The notes under the pieces: model-generated
What the model saw: the letters and a program-made list of their open reading frames with translations, nothing else
What the model was told of the DNA's origin: nothing
Database searches by the model: none
Shown here: positions 16,971-25,052 of the stretch, piece after piece
Numbering within the stretch: the first letter of the stretch is position 1
Layout of the letters: every line of letters begins with the position of its first letter
Position numbers and translations under genes: made by a program
Source of the DNA: Microbispora hainanensis
Lineage (GTDB): Bacteria; Actinomycetota; Actinomycetes; Streptosporangiales; Streptosporangiaceae
Direction: 5' to 3'
DNA length: 64,000 bases
Assembly: GCF_036186745.1 (NCBI RefSeq)
Contig: NZ_CP108086.1
Span: 7,564,001 to 7,628,000 of the forward strand

Positions 16971-17447
16971 GGCCGGAGGTGCGGGGGTGAGCGCCGCGAA
17001 CGACTGGGACGCGGCGGAGCTGTGGCGTGGGCCCGGTGGTGTGGCGGCGCGGTGGTGCGGCGGCGCGGTGGTGCGGCGGCGCGGCCGGTCACACCGTCTG
17101 CCGACGCCAGACGTAGCGTTGCGCTTGGCGAAACTCGGGAGCGTGGCCGGTCGCGTGCCGGTGATCCTAGTCGACGCGGCGCGGCGCGGCGCGGCGCGGG
17201 GCGGCGCGGCGCGGCGCCGGGCGGGGCGCGGTGGTGCGGTGCGGCGCCGCCCGGCGGACACCGGCCCGTTCAACAGCCTCGCCCTGAGAGCGCAGCCTCG
17301 CCTTGAGGACACAGCACAAGAAGGCATCAGTAACCGCACCTCACATCGCACCAGCGGGAGAAGAGAGGCAGGGACGGATGTGTCGCTTGTGGACCAAAGC
17401 AGGGGCAGGTGTGGACAGATGGGCGACAAGAGGGCAGGGAGAACCCC
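16971..17447. other. Repeat-rich stretch with no credible gene
   Basis: About 480 bases between the DUF222-HNH stop and the 3' end of the coiled-coil gene. It contains two exact 16-base repeats (17051-17066 and 17067-17082) with a degenerate copy just before. It also has a run of GCGGC/GCGCG pentamers at about 17175-17262. An open plus-strand frame runs through it, but its protein is a translation of the repeats. A degenerate remnant of a neighbouring gene is possible. Confidence 0.5.
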
Positions 17448-18332
17448 CTACGGGGGGCCTGATCGGGCCTCGTCGAGGGCGGCACGGGCCTGGTCGGCGC
17501 GCTGGCGGGCGGACCTGGCGGCGCGTTCGGCCTTCGTCTCCTCGCGGCGGACGACTTCCAGCCGGTGTTCGGCCGACTTCAGCTTCTCCTTGGCCTTGGC
17601 CAGCTTGTCCGTGAGCGCCTCGACCTTGGCCGTACGCCGCTCGTGCTCGCGCTCGGCCTCCGTCCGTTCGGCCGCCCAGTCGGCGCGGCCCCGCTCCGCC
17701 TCCCGGGCGGCCCGCTCGGCCTCGGCGAGGGCGTCTTCCAGCTCCTTCACGCGGCGCTCGTGCTCGGCTTCCCGCCGTTCCCGCTCCGCTTCGTCGCCTC
17801 CGGCCTTAGGCGCCGCCTGCCTGCGCGCCGCCGGTTCGGGGGCGGGTCGCACGACAGGGGCGGGAGTGAAGCCGCTGTAGCTCAGAGGGCGGGTCAGCCG
17901 GCCCAGGCGCACCTGCTCGGCCGCGTCCTCGTCCACCACCGCGGCGTCGAGGGTCTGCTCGATCTCCAGGTCGGCCGCCGGAGCCAGCGGATGCCCGGCC
18001 GCCTCCGCCTCCTCCCGTACGGACCGGACGAGACGGGCGACGAGTGGGGTCCGTTCGCGACCGGCCTCGGCCAGGGCCTCGGCGTCCTGGGCGCGCCAGG
18101 CGTCCCGCAGCCGCCGTCCGAGGTCGAGCAGCCGCCCGAGCTCCCGGCTCCGTTCGCGGGCGGTCCGGTTGACGGCCCAGGCGACCACGGTGGGCTTGCG
18201 CAACGCCTTGATCCGCTTGGCCAGCGCGGCGTCCCCCGCCGCCTTCGCTTCCTTGGCCAGCGCGTCACGCGCCGAGGTGAACTCCTCGGGCACCATGCCG
18301 TAGAGCCGGTCGGCCGCCTCGTCGAAGTCCAC
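17448..18332 (-). CDS. Conserved actinobacterial coiled-coil protein
   Basis: A 294-residue soluble protein with no recognised catalytic domain. The N-terminal 130 residues are conserved in type (AADRLYGMVPEEFTSARDAL, then LRKPTVVAWAVNRTAR). The last 110 residues are an almost uninterrupted Glu/Arg/Ala-rich heptad-like coiled coil. I chose GTG at 18332, which begins VDFDEAADRLYG; a GGGGG tract lies 12 bases upstream, a long spacing. The frame upstream of it is not conserved-looking. It is divergent from the YciI-like gene with only about 47 bases between starts, so the two share a promoter region. Function unknown. Confidence 0.88.
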   Translation of the reverse strand: MDFDEAADRLYGMVPEEFTSARDALAKEAKAAGDAALAKRIKALRKPTVVAWAVNRTARERSRELGRLLDLGRRLRDAWRAQDAEALAEAGRERTPLVARLVRSVREEAEAAGHPLAPAADLEIEQTLDAAVVDEDAAEQVRLGRLTRPLSYSGFTPAPVVRPAPEPAARRQAAPKAGGDEAERERREAEHERRVKELEDALAEAERAAREAERGRADWAAERTEAEREHERRTAKVEALTDKLAKAKEKLKSAEHRLEVVRREETKAERAARSARQRADQARAALDEARSGPP

Positions 18333-18379
18333 AGACCACGTGTACCCCCTGACGTTCCCCTGTGATAGGCACTCGTCGC

Positions 18380-18928
18380 GTGGAGTTCTTCTGTTATCAC
18401 CGTGATCGGCCCGGCTCGGACCCGCTGCGCGAGGAGCTGGTGGAGGCCCACTGGTCCTACATGGACCGGTTCGACGCGGAGTTGATCGCCCGTGGCCCGA
18501 CTCTGGACCGCGCCGCGGGCATCGCCACCGGCAGCGTGCACATCGTCGACCTGCCCGATCCCGCCGCCGCGCGTGCGTTCGCCTTCGACGAGCCCAACTA
18601 TCAGGCCGGGGTGTATCGGGACGTGATGATACGGCGGTGGCGCAACGCGCTCGGACGCACCATGTGGGACTTTCCCGGCGGCCGGGACGGCGGCAACCGA
18701 TATCTGGTGCTGGGTCTGGGCTCCGGGGAGGCCGCCGATCTCGTTCCGCCGACCGATCGGGACGAACTGATCGCGTACGGGCCGCTGCTGTCCGACGACG
18801 GCGCCGCCTGGCTGGGTACGGCGGCGCTGGTCCGGGCACCGGACATGGACGCGGCACGCGCCGTCCTGACCCGGGACCGGTACGCCGCCATCGAGGTGCA
18901 CGACTGGGAGTTCGGCGGGCGGCGGTAG
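18380..18928 (+). CDS. YciI-family protein (two YCII-like halves)
   Basis: A 182-residue protein with a duplicated YCII-like fold. Each half carries the pattern of a ferredoxin-like small enzyme: HWSYMDRFDAELIARGPTL then SVHIVDLPDPAAARAFAFD, and later ELIAYGPLLSDDG. YciI proteins are small His/Asp dyad enzymes or binding proteins of mostly unknown substrate. The start is uncertain. GTG at 18380 gives VEFFCYHRDRPG, where conservation begins; an in-frame GTG at 18362 would add six residues. No ribosome-binding site is visible before either, so leaderless translation is likely. A 13-bp-stem hairpin follows the stop. Confidence 0.88.
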   Translation: MEFFCYHRDRPGSDPLREELVEAHWSYMDRFDAELIARGPTLDRAAGIATGSVHIVDLPDPAAARAFAFDEPNYQAGVYRDVMIRRWRNALGRTMWDFPGGRDGGNRYLVLGLGSGEAADLVPPTDRDELIAYGPLLSDDGAAWLGTAALVRAPDMDAARAVLTRDRYAAIEVHDWEFGGRR

Positions 18929-18942
18929 ACCGGGGCGATCCG

Positions 18943-18978
18943 TCCTGGTCCGGCGCCCTGAGCTACGCCGGACCAGGA
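18943..18978. terminator. Bidirectional hairpin terminator, 13-bp stem
   Basis: Arms 18943-18955 and 18966-18978 are perfectly complementary over 13 bases with a 10-base loop. It lies between the convergent YciI-like gene (stop 18928) and the ACT-GNAT gene (stop 18997), so it can serve both. Confidence 0.8.
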
Positions 18979-18996
18979 GGACCACCCGTGAGGGCG

Positions 18997-20073
18997 TCAG
19001 CTCGGGGACGCTGTCGCCATCACGCCCACGGCGATCCGCGCCTCCATCACACCAGGGTCCTCGGTGTGGGCGAGCGTCGCGCCGAGGGAGCTCAAGAGCC
19101 TGCGCATGCGCGTGTTGTCGTACAGGAGGGTCGCCCGCACTTCGGCGAAGCCGAGGTCCCTGGCCTGGGCGAGGAGCATGCGGGCCAGGCGGCCGCCGAG
19201 CCCGCGGCCCTGCCAGCGGTCCTCCACGAGGAAGGCGATCTCCGCGATGCCCGGGTCCGCGGTGAACATCAGCGACGCGAGCGCCACGACCTGGCCGTCG
19301 TGCCCCGCGACGAGCGACTGGCCGCGGGACCGGTCGCACAGCCGGTCGAACGTGCGGGGCGGCAGGGTGGGGTTGGCGGTGAAGTAGCGGAACCTGCGCG
19401 TCTCGGGCGAGCAGCGCTCGTGCAGGTCGCGCAGCGCCTCGCGGTAGAGCGAGGTCAGCGGCTTGACCTGCACCTCCGCGCCGTCGGCGAGCCGCACCGG
19501 CCCCTCGGCCGCGGACGGTTCGGCCGGCGGCTGCGCCAGCCTCACCATCGCGGCGGCACGGGCCGCCTCGGTCAGGGTGAACGGGAGCCCGGAGCGGCGC
19601 AGCCGGATCGACCGCCGGGGCGCCACGGGCACCACGAGCAGGCCCGGGTCGGGCAGTTCGACAGCCTCCCCCTCGTCGCCGTCGCCGTCCTCGCTGCGCG
19701 CGAGCGCGGCGCTCGCGCCGTACACCCAGCGGGCGTCGTCGGCGCGCAGCAGCTCGCCCAGGATCTCCGGCAGGCGCCAGGGGGCCGTGCGCAGCCGGGC
19801 GGCGAGCAGCAGTGTGCGCGTCGGCTCGTCGGTCAGTTCGTGCGCGGTGGCGGGCACGATCCGCACCCGCCGCCCGCCCGCGGCCTCCAGCGCCTCGCGT
19901 ACGGCCTCGGGGGAGGCGGGGATGTCCGTGACGAACTCGTCGACCGTGCCGTCCGTGTCGGGCTGCACCGAAAGGCCGAGGATGTTGCCGCCCTTGTCGG
20001 CCAGGGCGGTCGCCAGCGACGCCAGCCGCCCGGGCCGCTCGTCCACGGTCGTACGGATCCGGAAGAACCCCAT
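18997..20073 (-). CDS. ACT domain - GNAT acetyltransferase fusion
   Basis: 358-residue fusion. Residues 1-75 form an ACT regulatory domain (FRIRTTVDERPGRLASLATALADKG..., typical of small-molecule-sensing ACT modules). Residues about 200-350 form a GNAT N-acetyltransferase fold with the acetyl-CoA loop DRWQGRGLGGRLARMLL near 290. The middle carries a poorly conserved linker with hydrophobic strands. ATG at 20073 is preferred to upstream in-frame codons because GGAGGGGAGCGGG sits just before it and the ACT domain begins at residue 2. An ACT-controlled acetyltransferase suggests allosteric control by an amino acid or related ligand; the substrate is unknown. It is divergent from the FAD oxidoreductase gene. 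Confidence 0.9.
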   Translation of the reverse strand: MGFFRIRTTVDERPGRLASLATALADKGGNILGLSVQPDTDGTVDEFVTDIPASPEAVREALEAAGGRRVRIVPATAHELTDEPTRTLLLAARLRTAPWRLPEILGELLRADDARWVYGASAALARSEDGDGDEGEAVELPDPGLLVVPVAPRRSIRLRRSGLPFTLTEAARAAAMVRLAQPPAEPSAAEGPVRLADGAEVQVKPLTSLYREALRDLHERCSPETRRFRYFTANPTLPPRTFDRLCDRSRGQSLVAGHDGQVVALASLMFTADPGIAEIAFLVEDRWQGRGLGGRLARMLLAQARDLGFAEVRATLLYDNTRMRRLLSSLGATLAHTEDPGVMEARIAVGVMATASPS

Positions 20074-20270
20074 CGCTACCCGCTCCCCTCCGTTGTGCTG
20101 GTCTTCAGGGTGCAGGAGCGCTGTTACACCTTTGCTACACAGCGGTGAGCCGGTCGTTTCCTGTCGGTGTGCCACGTTACAGCTACGGTTATCCGCATGT
20201 GTTCCGCTGGATCTCCACGGCATCCGTCGCCGAATAGCGAGATCAGCACGGATATAGCAGGATGTGCACC

Positions 20271-21668
20271 ATGACAGCTCCCCTGTCCCCCGGCTTCGTC
20301 AACGGCGAGGTGTCCTTCTGGTATCGGTCGCCGGGAGTGCCCACCCCCGGAGAGCCCCTGGGCGGCGACCTGCAGGCCGACGTGGCCGTGATCGGCGCGG
20401 GCTACACGGGGCTGTGGACCGCCTACTACCTGAAGAAGGCCGACCCGTCGCTGCGGATCGTCGTGCTCGAGAAGGAGTTCGCCGGGTTCGGCGCGTCGGG
20501 ACGCAACGGCGGCTGGCTGACCGGCGCGCTGGCCGGCTCCCCCGAGCGGTACGCGAAGACCCACGGACGGGACGGCGCCCGGCGGCTGCAGCGCGCGATG
20601 TTCGAGGCCATCGACGAGGTCATCCGTATCGCCCGCGAGGAGGGCATCGACGCCGACATCGTCAAGGGCGGCCTGCTCACCGTCGCGCGCGGCCCGGCGC
20701 AGGACCTGCGGCTGCGCGAGGAGCTGACGAGCCAGCGCGCCTGGGGCTGGGACGCCGGCGACGTCCGGCTGCTGACCAGCGACGAGATGAACGACCGGCT
20801 GCGCATCGCGGGAGCCACCGGGGCCACCTGGAGCCCGCACTGCGCCAGGATCCAGCCGGCCAAGCTCGTCCGCGGCCTGGCGCGGGCCGTACGCGACCTG
20901 GGCGTCGAGATCTACGAACGGACCCCCGTCACCGAGATCGCGCCGGGCCGGGCGGTCACGCCGTACGGCACGGTGCGGGCGGACCACGTGCTGCGCTGCA
21001 CCGAGGGGTTCACCGCCACCATCGCCGGTCATCGCCGCGACTGGCTGCCCATGAACAGCTCCATGATCGTCACCGAGCCGCTGCCCGAGGAGGTCTGGGC
21101 GGAGCTCGGCTGGCAGGGCCGCGAGCTGCTCGGCGACATGGCGCACTACTACATGTACGCCCAGCGGACGGCCGACGACCGCATCGCCTTCGGCGGGCGC
21201 GGCAGGCCCTACCTGTACGGATCGAGGGTCGACGAGCGGGGGCACACGCACGACTGGACCGTGGACGCCCTGTGGGACCTGCTGGTCTCCTTCTTCCCGG
21301 CCGTCGCCGGGTCGCGGGTGGAGCACGCCTGGTCGGGCGTGCTCGGCGTGCCGCGTGACTGGTGCTCGGCCGTGCACGTGGACCCGGCCACCGGCCTCGG
21401 CTGGGCGGGCGGCTACACGGGTCACGGCGTGACCACCACCAACCTCGCCGGGCGCACGCTGTGCGACCTGGTGCTGCGCCGCGACACCGACCTGACCCGG
21501 ATGCCGTGGGTGGACCGGCGGGTGCGCGCCTGGGAGCCCGAGCCCCTGCGCTGGCTCGGCGTCCATTCGATGTACCGTCTCTACCGCCTGGCCGACGCCC
21601 GCGAACGCAGGGGCATGACCAGGACGTCCGTACTGGCCAGGATCGCCGACAAGATCACCGGGCACTGA
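20271..21668 (+). CDS. FAD-dependent amine/amino-acid oxidoreductase (DAO family, PuuB-like)
   Basis: A 465-residue soluble flavoprotein of the DAO fold. The dinucleotide-binding motif VIGAGYTGLWTAYYL starts near residue 40, followed by ASGRNGGWLTG, where FAD contacts the conserved Arg/Asn-Gly-Gly. A C-terminal GYTGHGVTTTNLAGR motif closes the FAD site. Overall similarity is to gamma-glutamylputrescine oxidase and related amine oxidases; the true substrate is not known. Start ATG 20271 is chosen because AGG lies 9 bases upstream; the in-frame ATG at 20262 would abut that box. The downstream amidohydrolase begins 11 bases after the stop, so the two are an operon and may act in one catabolic route. 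Confidence 0.92.
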   Translation: MTAPLSPGFVNGEVSFWYRSPGVPTPGEPLGGDLQADVAVIGAGYTGLWTAYYLKKADPSLRIVVLEKEFAGFGASGRNGGWLTGALAGSPERYAKTHGRDGARRLQRAMFEAIDEVIRIAREEGIDADIVKGGLLTVARGPAQDLRLREELTSQRAWGWDAGDVRLLTSDEMNDRLRIAGATGATWSPHCARIQPAKLVRGLARAVRDLGVEIYERTPVTEIAPGRAVTPYGTVRADHVLRCTEGFTATIAGHRRDWLPMNSSMIVTEPLPEEVWAELGWQGRELLGDMAHYYMYAQRTADDRIAFGGRGRPYLYGSRVDERGHTHDWTVDALWDLLVSFFPAVAGSRVEHAWSGVLGVPRDWCSAVHVDPATGLGWAGGYTGHGVTTTNLAGRTLCDLVLRRDTDLTRMPWVDRRVRAWEPEPLRWLGVHSMYRLYRLADARERRGMTRTSVLARIADKITGH

Positions 21669-21679
21669 AAGGCTGATTT

Positions 21680-23287
21680 GTGAGCTCCTCCCTCCTGTTC
21701 CGCGGCGGCCGTGTCTTCGTCCCCGGCGGTTTCGCCGAGGCGGTCCTCGTCCGCGACGGCGTCATCGCCGCCGTCGGCGCCGAGTCCGACCTCGTACGGC
21801 TCGCGCCGGACGCCGAGCCGGTGGACCTCGGCGGCGGCCTGCTGACGCCGGGGTTCACCGACGCTCACATCCACCCCGTGCAGGCCGGGCTCGAGCGGGC
21901 CAAGTGCGACCTGGCCGAGGTGTACGGACTCGACGCCTACACCGCGAAGATCGCCGACTATGCCACGAGAAATCCGGAGAAGGCGTGGATCGACGGCGGC
22001 GGCTGGGACATGTCGGCCTTCCCCGGCGGCCTCCCCCACCGGTCGCAGCTCGACTTCCTCGACCGCCCGGCGTACTTCGTGCAGCGCGACCACCACGCCG
22101 CCTGGGTCAACACGCGGGCCCTGGAGCTCGCCGGCATCACGAAGGACACCCCCGACCCCGCGGACGGCCGCATCGAGCGCGACCCGGACGGCACGCCGAG
22201 CGGCGTGCTGCACGAGGGCGCCATGGACCTCGTCGGCCTGCTCACGCCCCGCCCCACGCCGGCCGACGTCGACGCCGCCCTGATGGACGCGCAGGCCCAC
22301 CTGTTCTCGCTGGGCATCACCGGCTGGCAGGACGCCATCGTCGGGTCGTACGCCGGGTCGGACGACCAGCTGCCCACCTACATCTCCGCGGCCTCCTCCG
22401 GGCGGCTGAAGGCGCGCGTGGTCGGCGCCCTGTGGTGGGACCGCGCGCAGGGCGCCGAGCAGATCCCGAGCCTGGTGGAGCGGCGCGCGTCCGCCGCGGG
22501 CCTGGACCGGTTCCGCGCGACCTCGGTCAAGATCATGCAGGACGGCATCCCGGAGAACTTCACCGCCGCCGTCATCGAGCCCTACTGCCGCTGCGGCGGC
22601 ACCGGCCTGTCGTACATCGACCCGGCGCTGCTCGGCGGGTACGTCAAGGAGCTCGACTCCCTGGGCTTCCAGGTGCACTTCCACGCCATCGGTGAGCGGG
22701 CCGTGCGCGAGGCGCTCGACGCGCTGACCGGCACCGACCCCGCCAACCGGCACCACGTCGCACACGTGCAGATCATCACGCCGCAGGACGTGCCGCGCTT
22801 CGCCGAGCTCGGGGTGACGGCCAACCTCCAGGCGCTGTGGGCCACCCACCACCTGCAGATGGACGAGCTGTGCATCCCCTTCCTCGGCGAGGAGCGGTCC
22901 TCTTGGCAGTATCCCTTCGCCGACCTCGTACGGCACGGCACCCGGTTCGCCGGGGGCTCGGACTGGCCGGTCTCCTCGGCGAACCCCCTGGAGGCCATGC
23001 ACGTGGCGGTCAACCGCACCGAGCCGGGCGGTTCCGTCCACGCGACCTACCCCACCGCCCAGACCCCGTTCCTCCCCGAGCAGAGCCTCGACCTGCGGAC
23101 CATCATGACGGCCTATACCGAGGGATCGGCCTGGATCAACCGCTCGCCCGCCGGGGTGATCGAGGAGGGCCGCCCGGCCGACCTCGTCGTGCTCGACCGC
23201 GACCCGTTCGCCCTCGACCCGAAGGACATCTGGACCACCAAGGTCGTCATGACGTTCCTCGACGGCGAGCCCGTGCACGGCGGATGA
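21680..23287 (+). CDS. Amidohydrolase family protein (YtcJ-like metal-dependent hydrolase)
   Basis: A 535-residue amidohydrolase of the YtcJ/amidohydrolase-3 class. The metal-binding N-terminal pattern GFTDAHIHP is near residue 60, and later metal ligands lie in HFHAIGERAV near 335 and HVAHVQII near 362. The late conserved block GGSDWPVSS is near 430. Small beta-sandwich segments flank the TIM barrel. Start GTG at 21680 lies 9 bases after AAAGG and 11 bases after the oxidoreductase stop, indicating co-transcription. Members of this class hydrolyse diverse N-acyl or amide compounds; the substrate cannot be predicted. A hairpin terminator follows downstream. Confidence 0.93.
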   Translation: MSSSLLFRGGRVFVPGGFAEAVLVRDGVIAAVGAESDLVRLAPDAEPVDLGGGLLTPGFTDAHIHPVQAGLERAKCDLAEVYGLDAYTAKIADYATRNPEKAWIDGGGWDMSAFPGGLPHRSQLDFLDRPAYFVQRDHHAAWVNTRALELAGITKDTPDPADGRIERDPDGTPSGVLHEGAMDLVGLLTPRPTPADVDAALMDAQAHLFSLGITGWQDAIVGSYAGSDDQLPTYISAASSGRLKARVVGALWWDRAQGAEQIPSLVERRASAAGLDRFRATSVKIMQDGIPENFTAAVIEPYCRCGGTGLSYIDPALLGGYVKELDSLGFQVHFHAIGERAVREALDALTGTDPANRHHVAHVQIITPQDVPRFAELGVTANLQALWATHHLQMDELCIPFLGEERSSWQYPFADLVRHGTRFAGGSDWPVSSANPLEAMHVAVNRTEPGGSVHATYPTAQTPFLPEQSLDLRTIMTAYTEGSAWINRSPAGVIEEGRPADLVVLDRDPFALDPKDIWTTKVVMTFLDGEPVHGG

Positions 23288-23347
23288 CCGGAACGAGCGG
23301 GCCGGCCTGGACCACCGGCGACGCCGGCCCGCTCGACCACTCGTTCG

Positions 23348-23377
23348 CCCACATCCGCCCACATCCGCCCACATCGC
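23348..23377. repeat. Three tandem 10-bp units
   Basis: CCCACATCCG occurs twice and CCCACATCG(C) once in direct succession, in the gap after the amidohydrolase gene. Confidence 0.7.
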
Positions 23378-23424
23378 CACGGCCGCTTACCGCGCCGCCG
23401 AGCGGGAGCCCGCGGACATGTGAA

Positions 23425-23454
23425 AGGCCCTCCCCGCCTGAGCGGAAAGGGCCT
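23425..23454. terminator. Bidirectional hairpin terminator
   Basis: AGGCCCT at 23425-23431 pairs with AGGGCCT at 23448-23454, with an inner CCGC/GCGG stem. It is flanked by AAA on the left and lies between the convergent amidohydrolase and RbpA-family genes. Confidence 0.75.
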
Positions 23455-23469
23455 ACACGGGTGTCCGGA

Positions 23470-23817
23470 TCAGTAGATCGGGCGGGAGGAGGAGCGCAGC
23501 CGCTCCAGCGCCTCGGCGAGGATCTGCGCGCCGTCCTTGTCGCTGCGGCGCTCCTTCACGTACGCGAGGTGCGTCTTGTACGGCTCGTTCTTCGGCGGAG
23601 CAGGCGGGTTCGACTGGTCCTGCCCGGCCGGCAGGCCGCACCGCGGGCAGTCCCAGAACTCGGGAACGGCCGCGTCGCTGGCGAAGCTCGGGCGCGTCTC
23701 GTGCATGTTCGCGCACCAGAACGAGACCCGCACACGGGGGGCGGCCTCGCCGCGTTCGGCCTCTCCCATGGGGCCGGCGCCGACTCGGCTGCCACGGATC
23801 GCGTTGCCACTACCCAC
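23470..23817 (-). CDS. rbpA: RbpA-family RNA polymerase-binding protein
   Basis: Small 115-residue protein of the actinobacterial RbpA family, which binds RNA polymerase and the principal sigma factor and stabilises open complexes. The N-terminal tail IRGSRVGAGPMGEAERGEAAPR corresponds to the RbpA N-terminal tail. A zinc-ribbon-like core holds Cys35, His39, Cys57 and Cys60. The C-terminal THLAYVKERRS...ILAEALERLR corresponds to the sigma-interacting helix. It is more Pro- and Gln-rich in the middle than the best-studied RbpA proteins, so it may be the paralogue many actinobacteria keep beside secG. Start GTG at 23817 gives the full conserved tail. Last gene of the gapA-pgk-tpiA-secG run. Confidence 0.85.
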   Translation of the reverse strand: MGSGNAIRGSRVGAGPMGEAERGEAAPRVRVSFWCANMHETRPSFASDAAVPEFWDCPRCGLPAGQDQSNPPAPPKNEPYKTHLAYVKERRSDKDGAQILAEALERLRSSSRPIY

Positions 23818-23892
23818 CGATGAACTCCTTGCTCGATCGCCCCGCGGACGGGGGGAGGTGAATCTCTGTCACGCGTGGCCGGAGGCCGTCCG

Positions 23893-24123
23893 CTACGGCT
23901 TGAGCAGCAGGCCCAGCGCGATGATGCAGACGAACCAGACGATGCCGGTGATGATGGTGAGACGGTCCAGGTTACGCTCCACCACCGACGAACCGCCGAA
24001 GGAGGACGAGAACCCGCCTCCGAACAGGTCGGACAGGCCGCCGCCCTTGCCCTTGTGGAGCAGGACGAGCAGCACCATCAGAGCGCTCGACAGGATGAGG
24101 GCGATGGAGATTCCGATTGTCAC
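23893..24123 (-). CDS. secG: Preprotein translocase subunit SecG
   Basis: 76-residue membrane subunit of the SecYEG translocon. Two transmembrane helices (about 4-22 and 52-73) are separated by a Gly/Phe/Ser-rich loop containing KGKGGGLSDLFGGG, the SecG hallmark. It lies 149 bases downstream of tpiA on the same strand. The gap upstream contains several GTGCAC/GTGCACGA half-palindromes but no convincing promoter. Gene order tpiA-secG is widely conserved. Confidence 0.97.
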   Translation of the reverse strand: MTIGISIALILSSALMVLLVLLHKGKGGGLSDLFGGGFSSSFGGSSVVERNLDRLTIITGIVWFVCIIALGLLLKP

Positions 24124-24272
24124 CGTAGACCTGTTCCTATGTCCGGGCGTGCACGACGCGTGTGCACGATGTCACCGACGTGCGGATGCACGATGTGCCA
24201 TCGGCGTGACGATTCAATTGTGTTCTTCGAGGGTACGTCCTGATGTCAAGTCGCACCCCCCAAACGGCTCAG

Positions 24273-25052
24273 CTAACCGGCGGACTCGCCAAATCGGCAG
24301 ATCTTGGCGAATTCTCCCGCGTCGAGGCTGGCCCCTCCCACGAGGGCGCCGTCGATGTCGGTCTCCGCCATGATGCCGGCGACGTTGTCCGACTTCACCG
24401 AGCCACCGTAAAGGATACGGACAACAGAGGCCACATCGTCACCGTAAAGCTCGGCGAGTCGCGTCCTGATGGCGCCGCACACCTCCTGGGCGTCCTTCGG
24501 CGTGGCGACCTCGCCGGTGCCGATCGCCCAGACCGGCTCATAGGCGATCACGATGGACTTCACCTGCTCGGCGGGCACGCCCTCCAGCGCACCGTCGAGC
24601 TGCGCCAGCGTGTGCTCGACGTGGCGGCCCTCCTGGCGCACCGGCAGCCCCTCGCCCACACACAGGATGGGCGTCAGCGAGTGCCGGTAGGCGGCCTTGA
24701 CCTTGGCGTTGCACAGCGCCTCGTCCTCGCCGTGGTACTGCCGCCGCTCCGAGTGCCCCACAAGCACGTACGTGCAGCCGAGCTTGGCCAGCATGGCCCC
24801 GGAGATCTCCCCGGTGTACGCGCCGGAGTCGTGCGCCGACAGGTCCTGGGCGCCGTAGGCGATGCGGAGCTTGTCGGCGTCCACGAGCGTCTGCACGCTG
24901 CGCAGGGCGGTGAACGGCGGGATGACCGCGACGTCCGCCTTGTCGTAGTCGCGGTCGGTGAGCGTGAACGCCAGCTTCTGCACCAGGTTGATGGCCTCAA
25001 GGTGGTTGAGGTTCATCTTCCAGTTGCCGGCGAACAGCGGCTTGCGGGCCAT
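24273..25052 (-). CDS. tpiA: Triose-phosphate isomerase
   Basis: Glycolytic TIM-barrel enzyme interconverting dihydroxyacetone phosphate and glyceraldehyde-3-phosphate, 259 residues. Catalytic residues are visible: Lys13 in GNWKMN, His near 98 in VGHSERR, and Glu near 170 in AYEPVWAIGTG, with the phosphate-binding ILYGGSV near the end. The ATG is immediately next to the pgk stop codon with no gap, so the two are coupled. Confidence 0.98.
   Translation of the reverse strand: MARKPLFAGNWKMNLNHLEAINLVQKLAFTLTDRDYDKADVAVIPPFTALRSVQTLVDADKLRIAYGAQDLSAHDSGAYTGEISGAMLAKLGCTYVLVGHSERRQYHGEDEALCNAKVKAAYRHSLTPILCVGEGLPVRQEGRHVEHTLAQLDGALEGVPAEQVKSIVIAYEPVWAIGTGEVATPKDAQEVCGAIRTRLAELYGDDVASVVRILYGGSVKSDNVAGIMAETDIDGALVGGASLDAGEFAKICRFGESAG

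Noticed and set aside
16963..17880. A plus-strand frame after the DUF222-HNH gene
   Set aside because: Begins inside the last codons of the DUF222-HNH gene, runs through repeats and then antisense to the coiled-coil gene; no domain.
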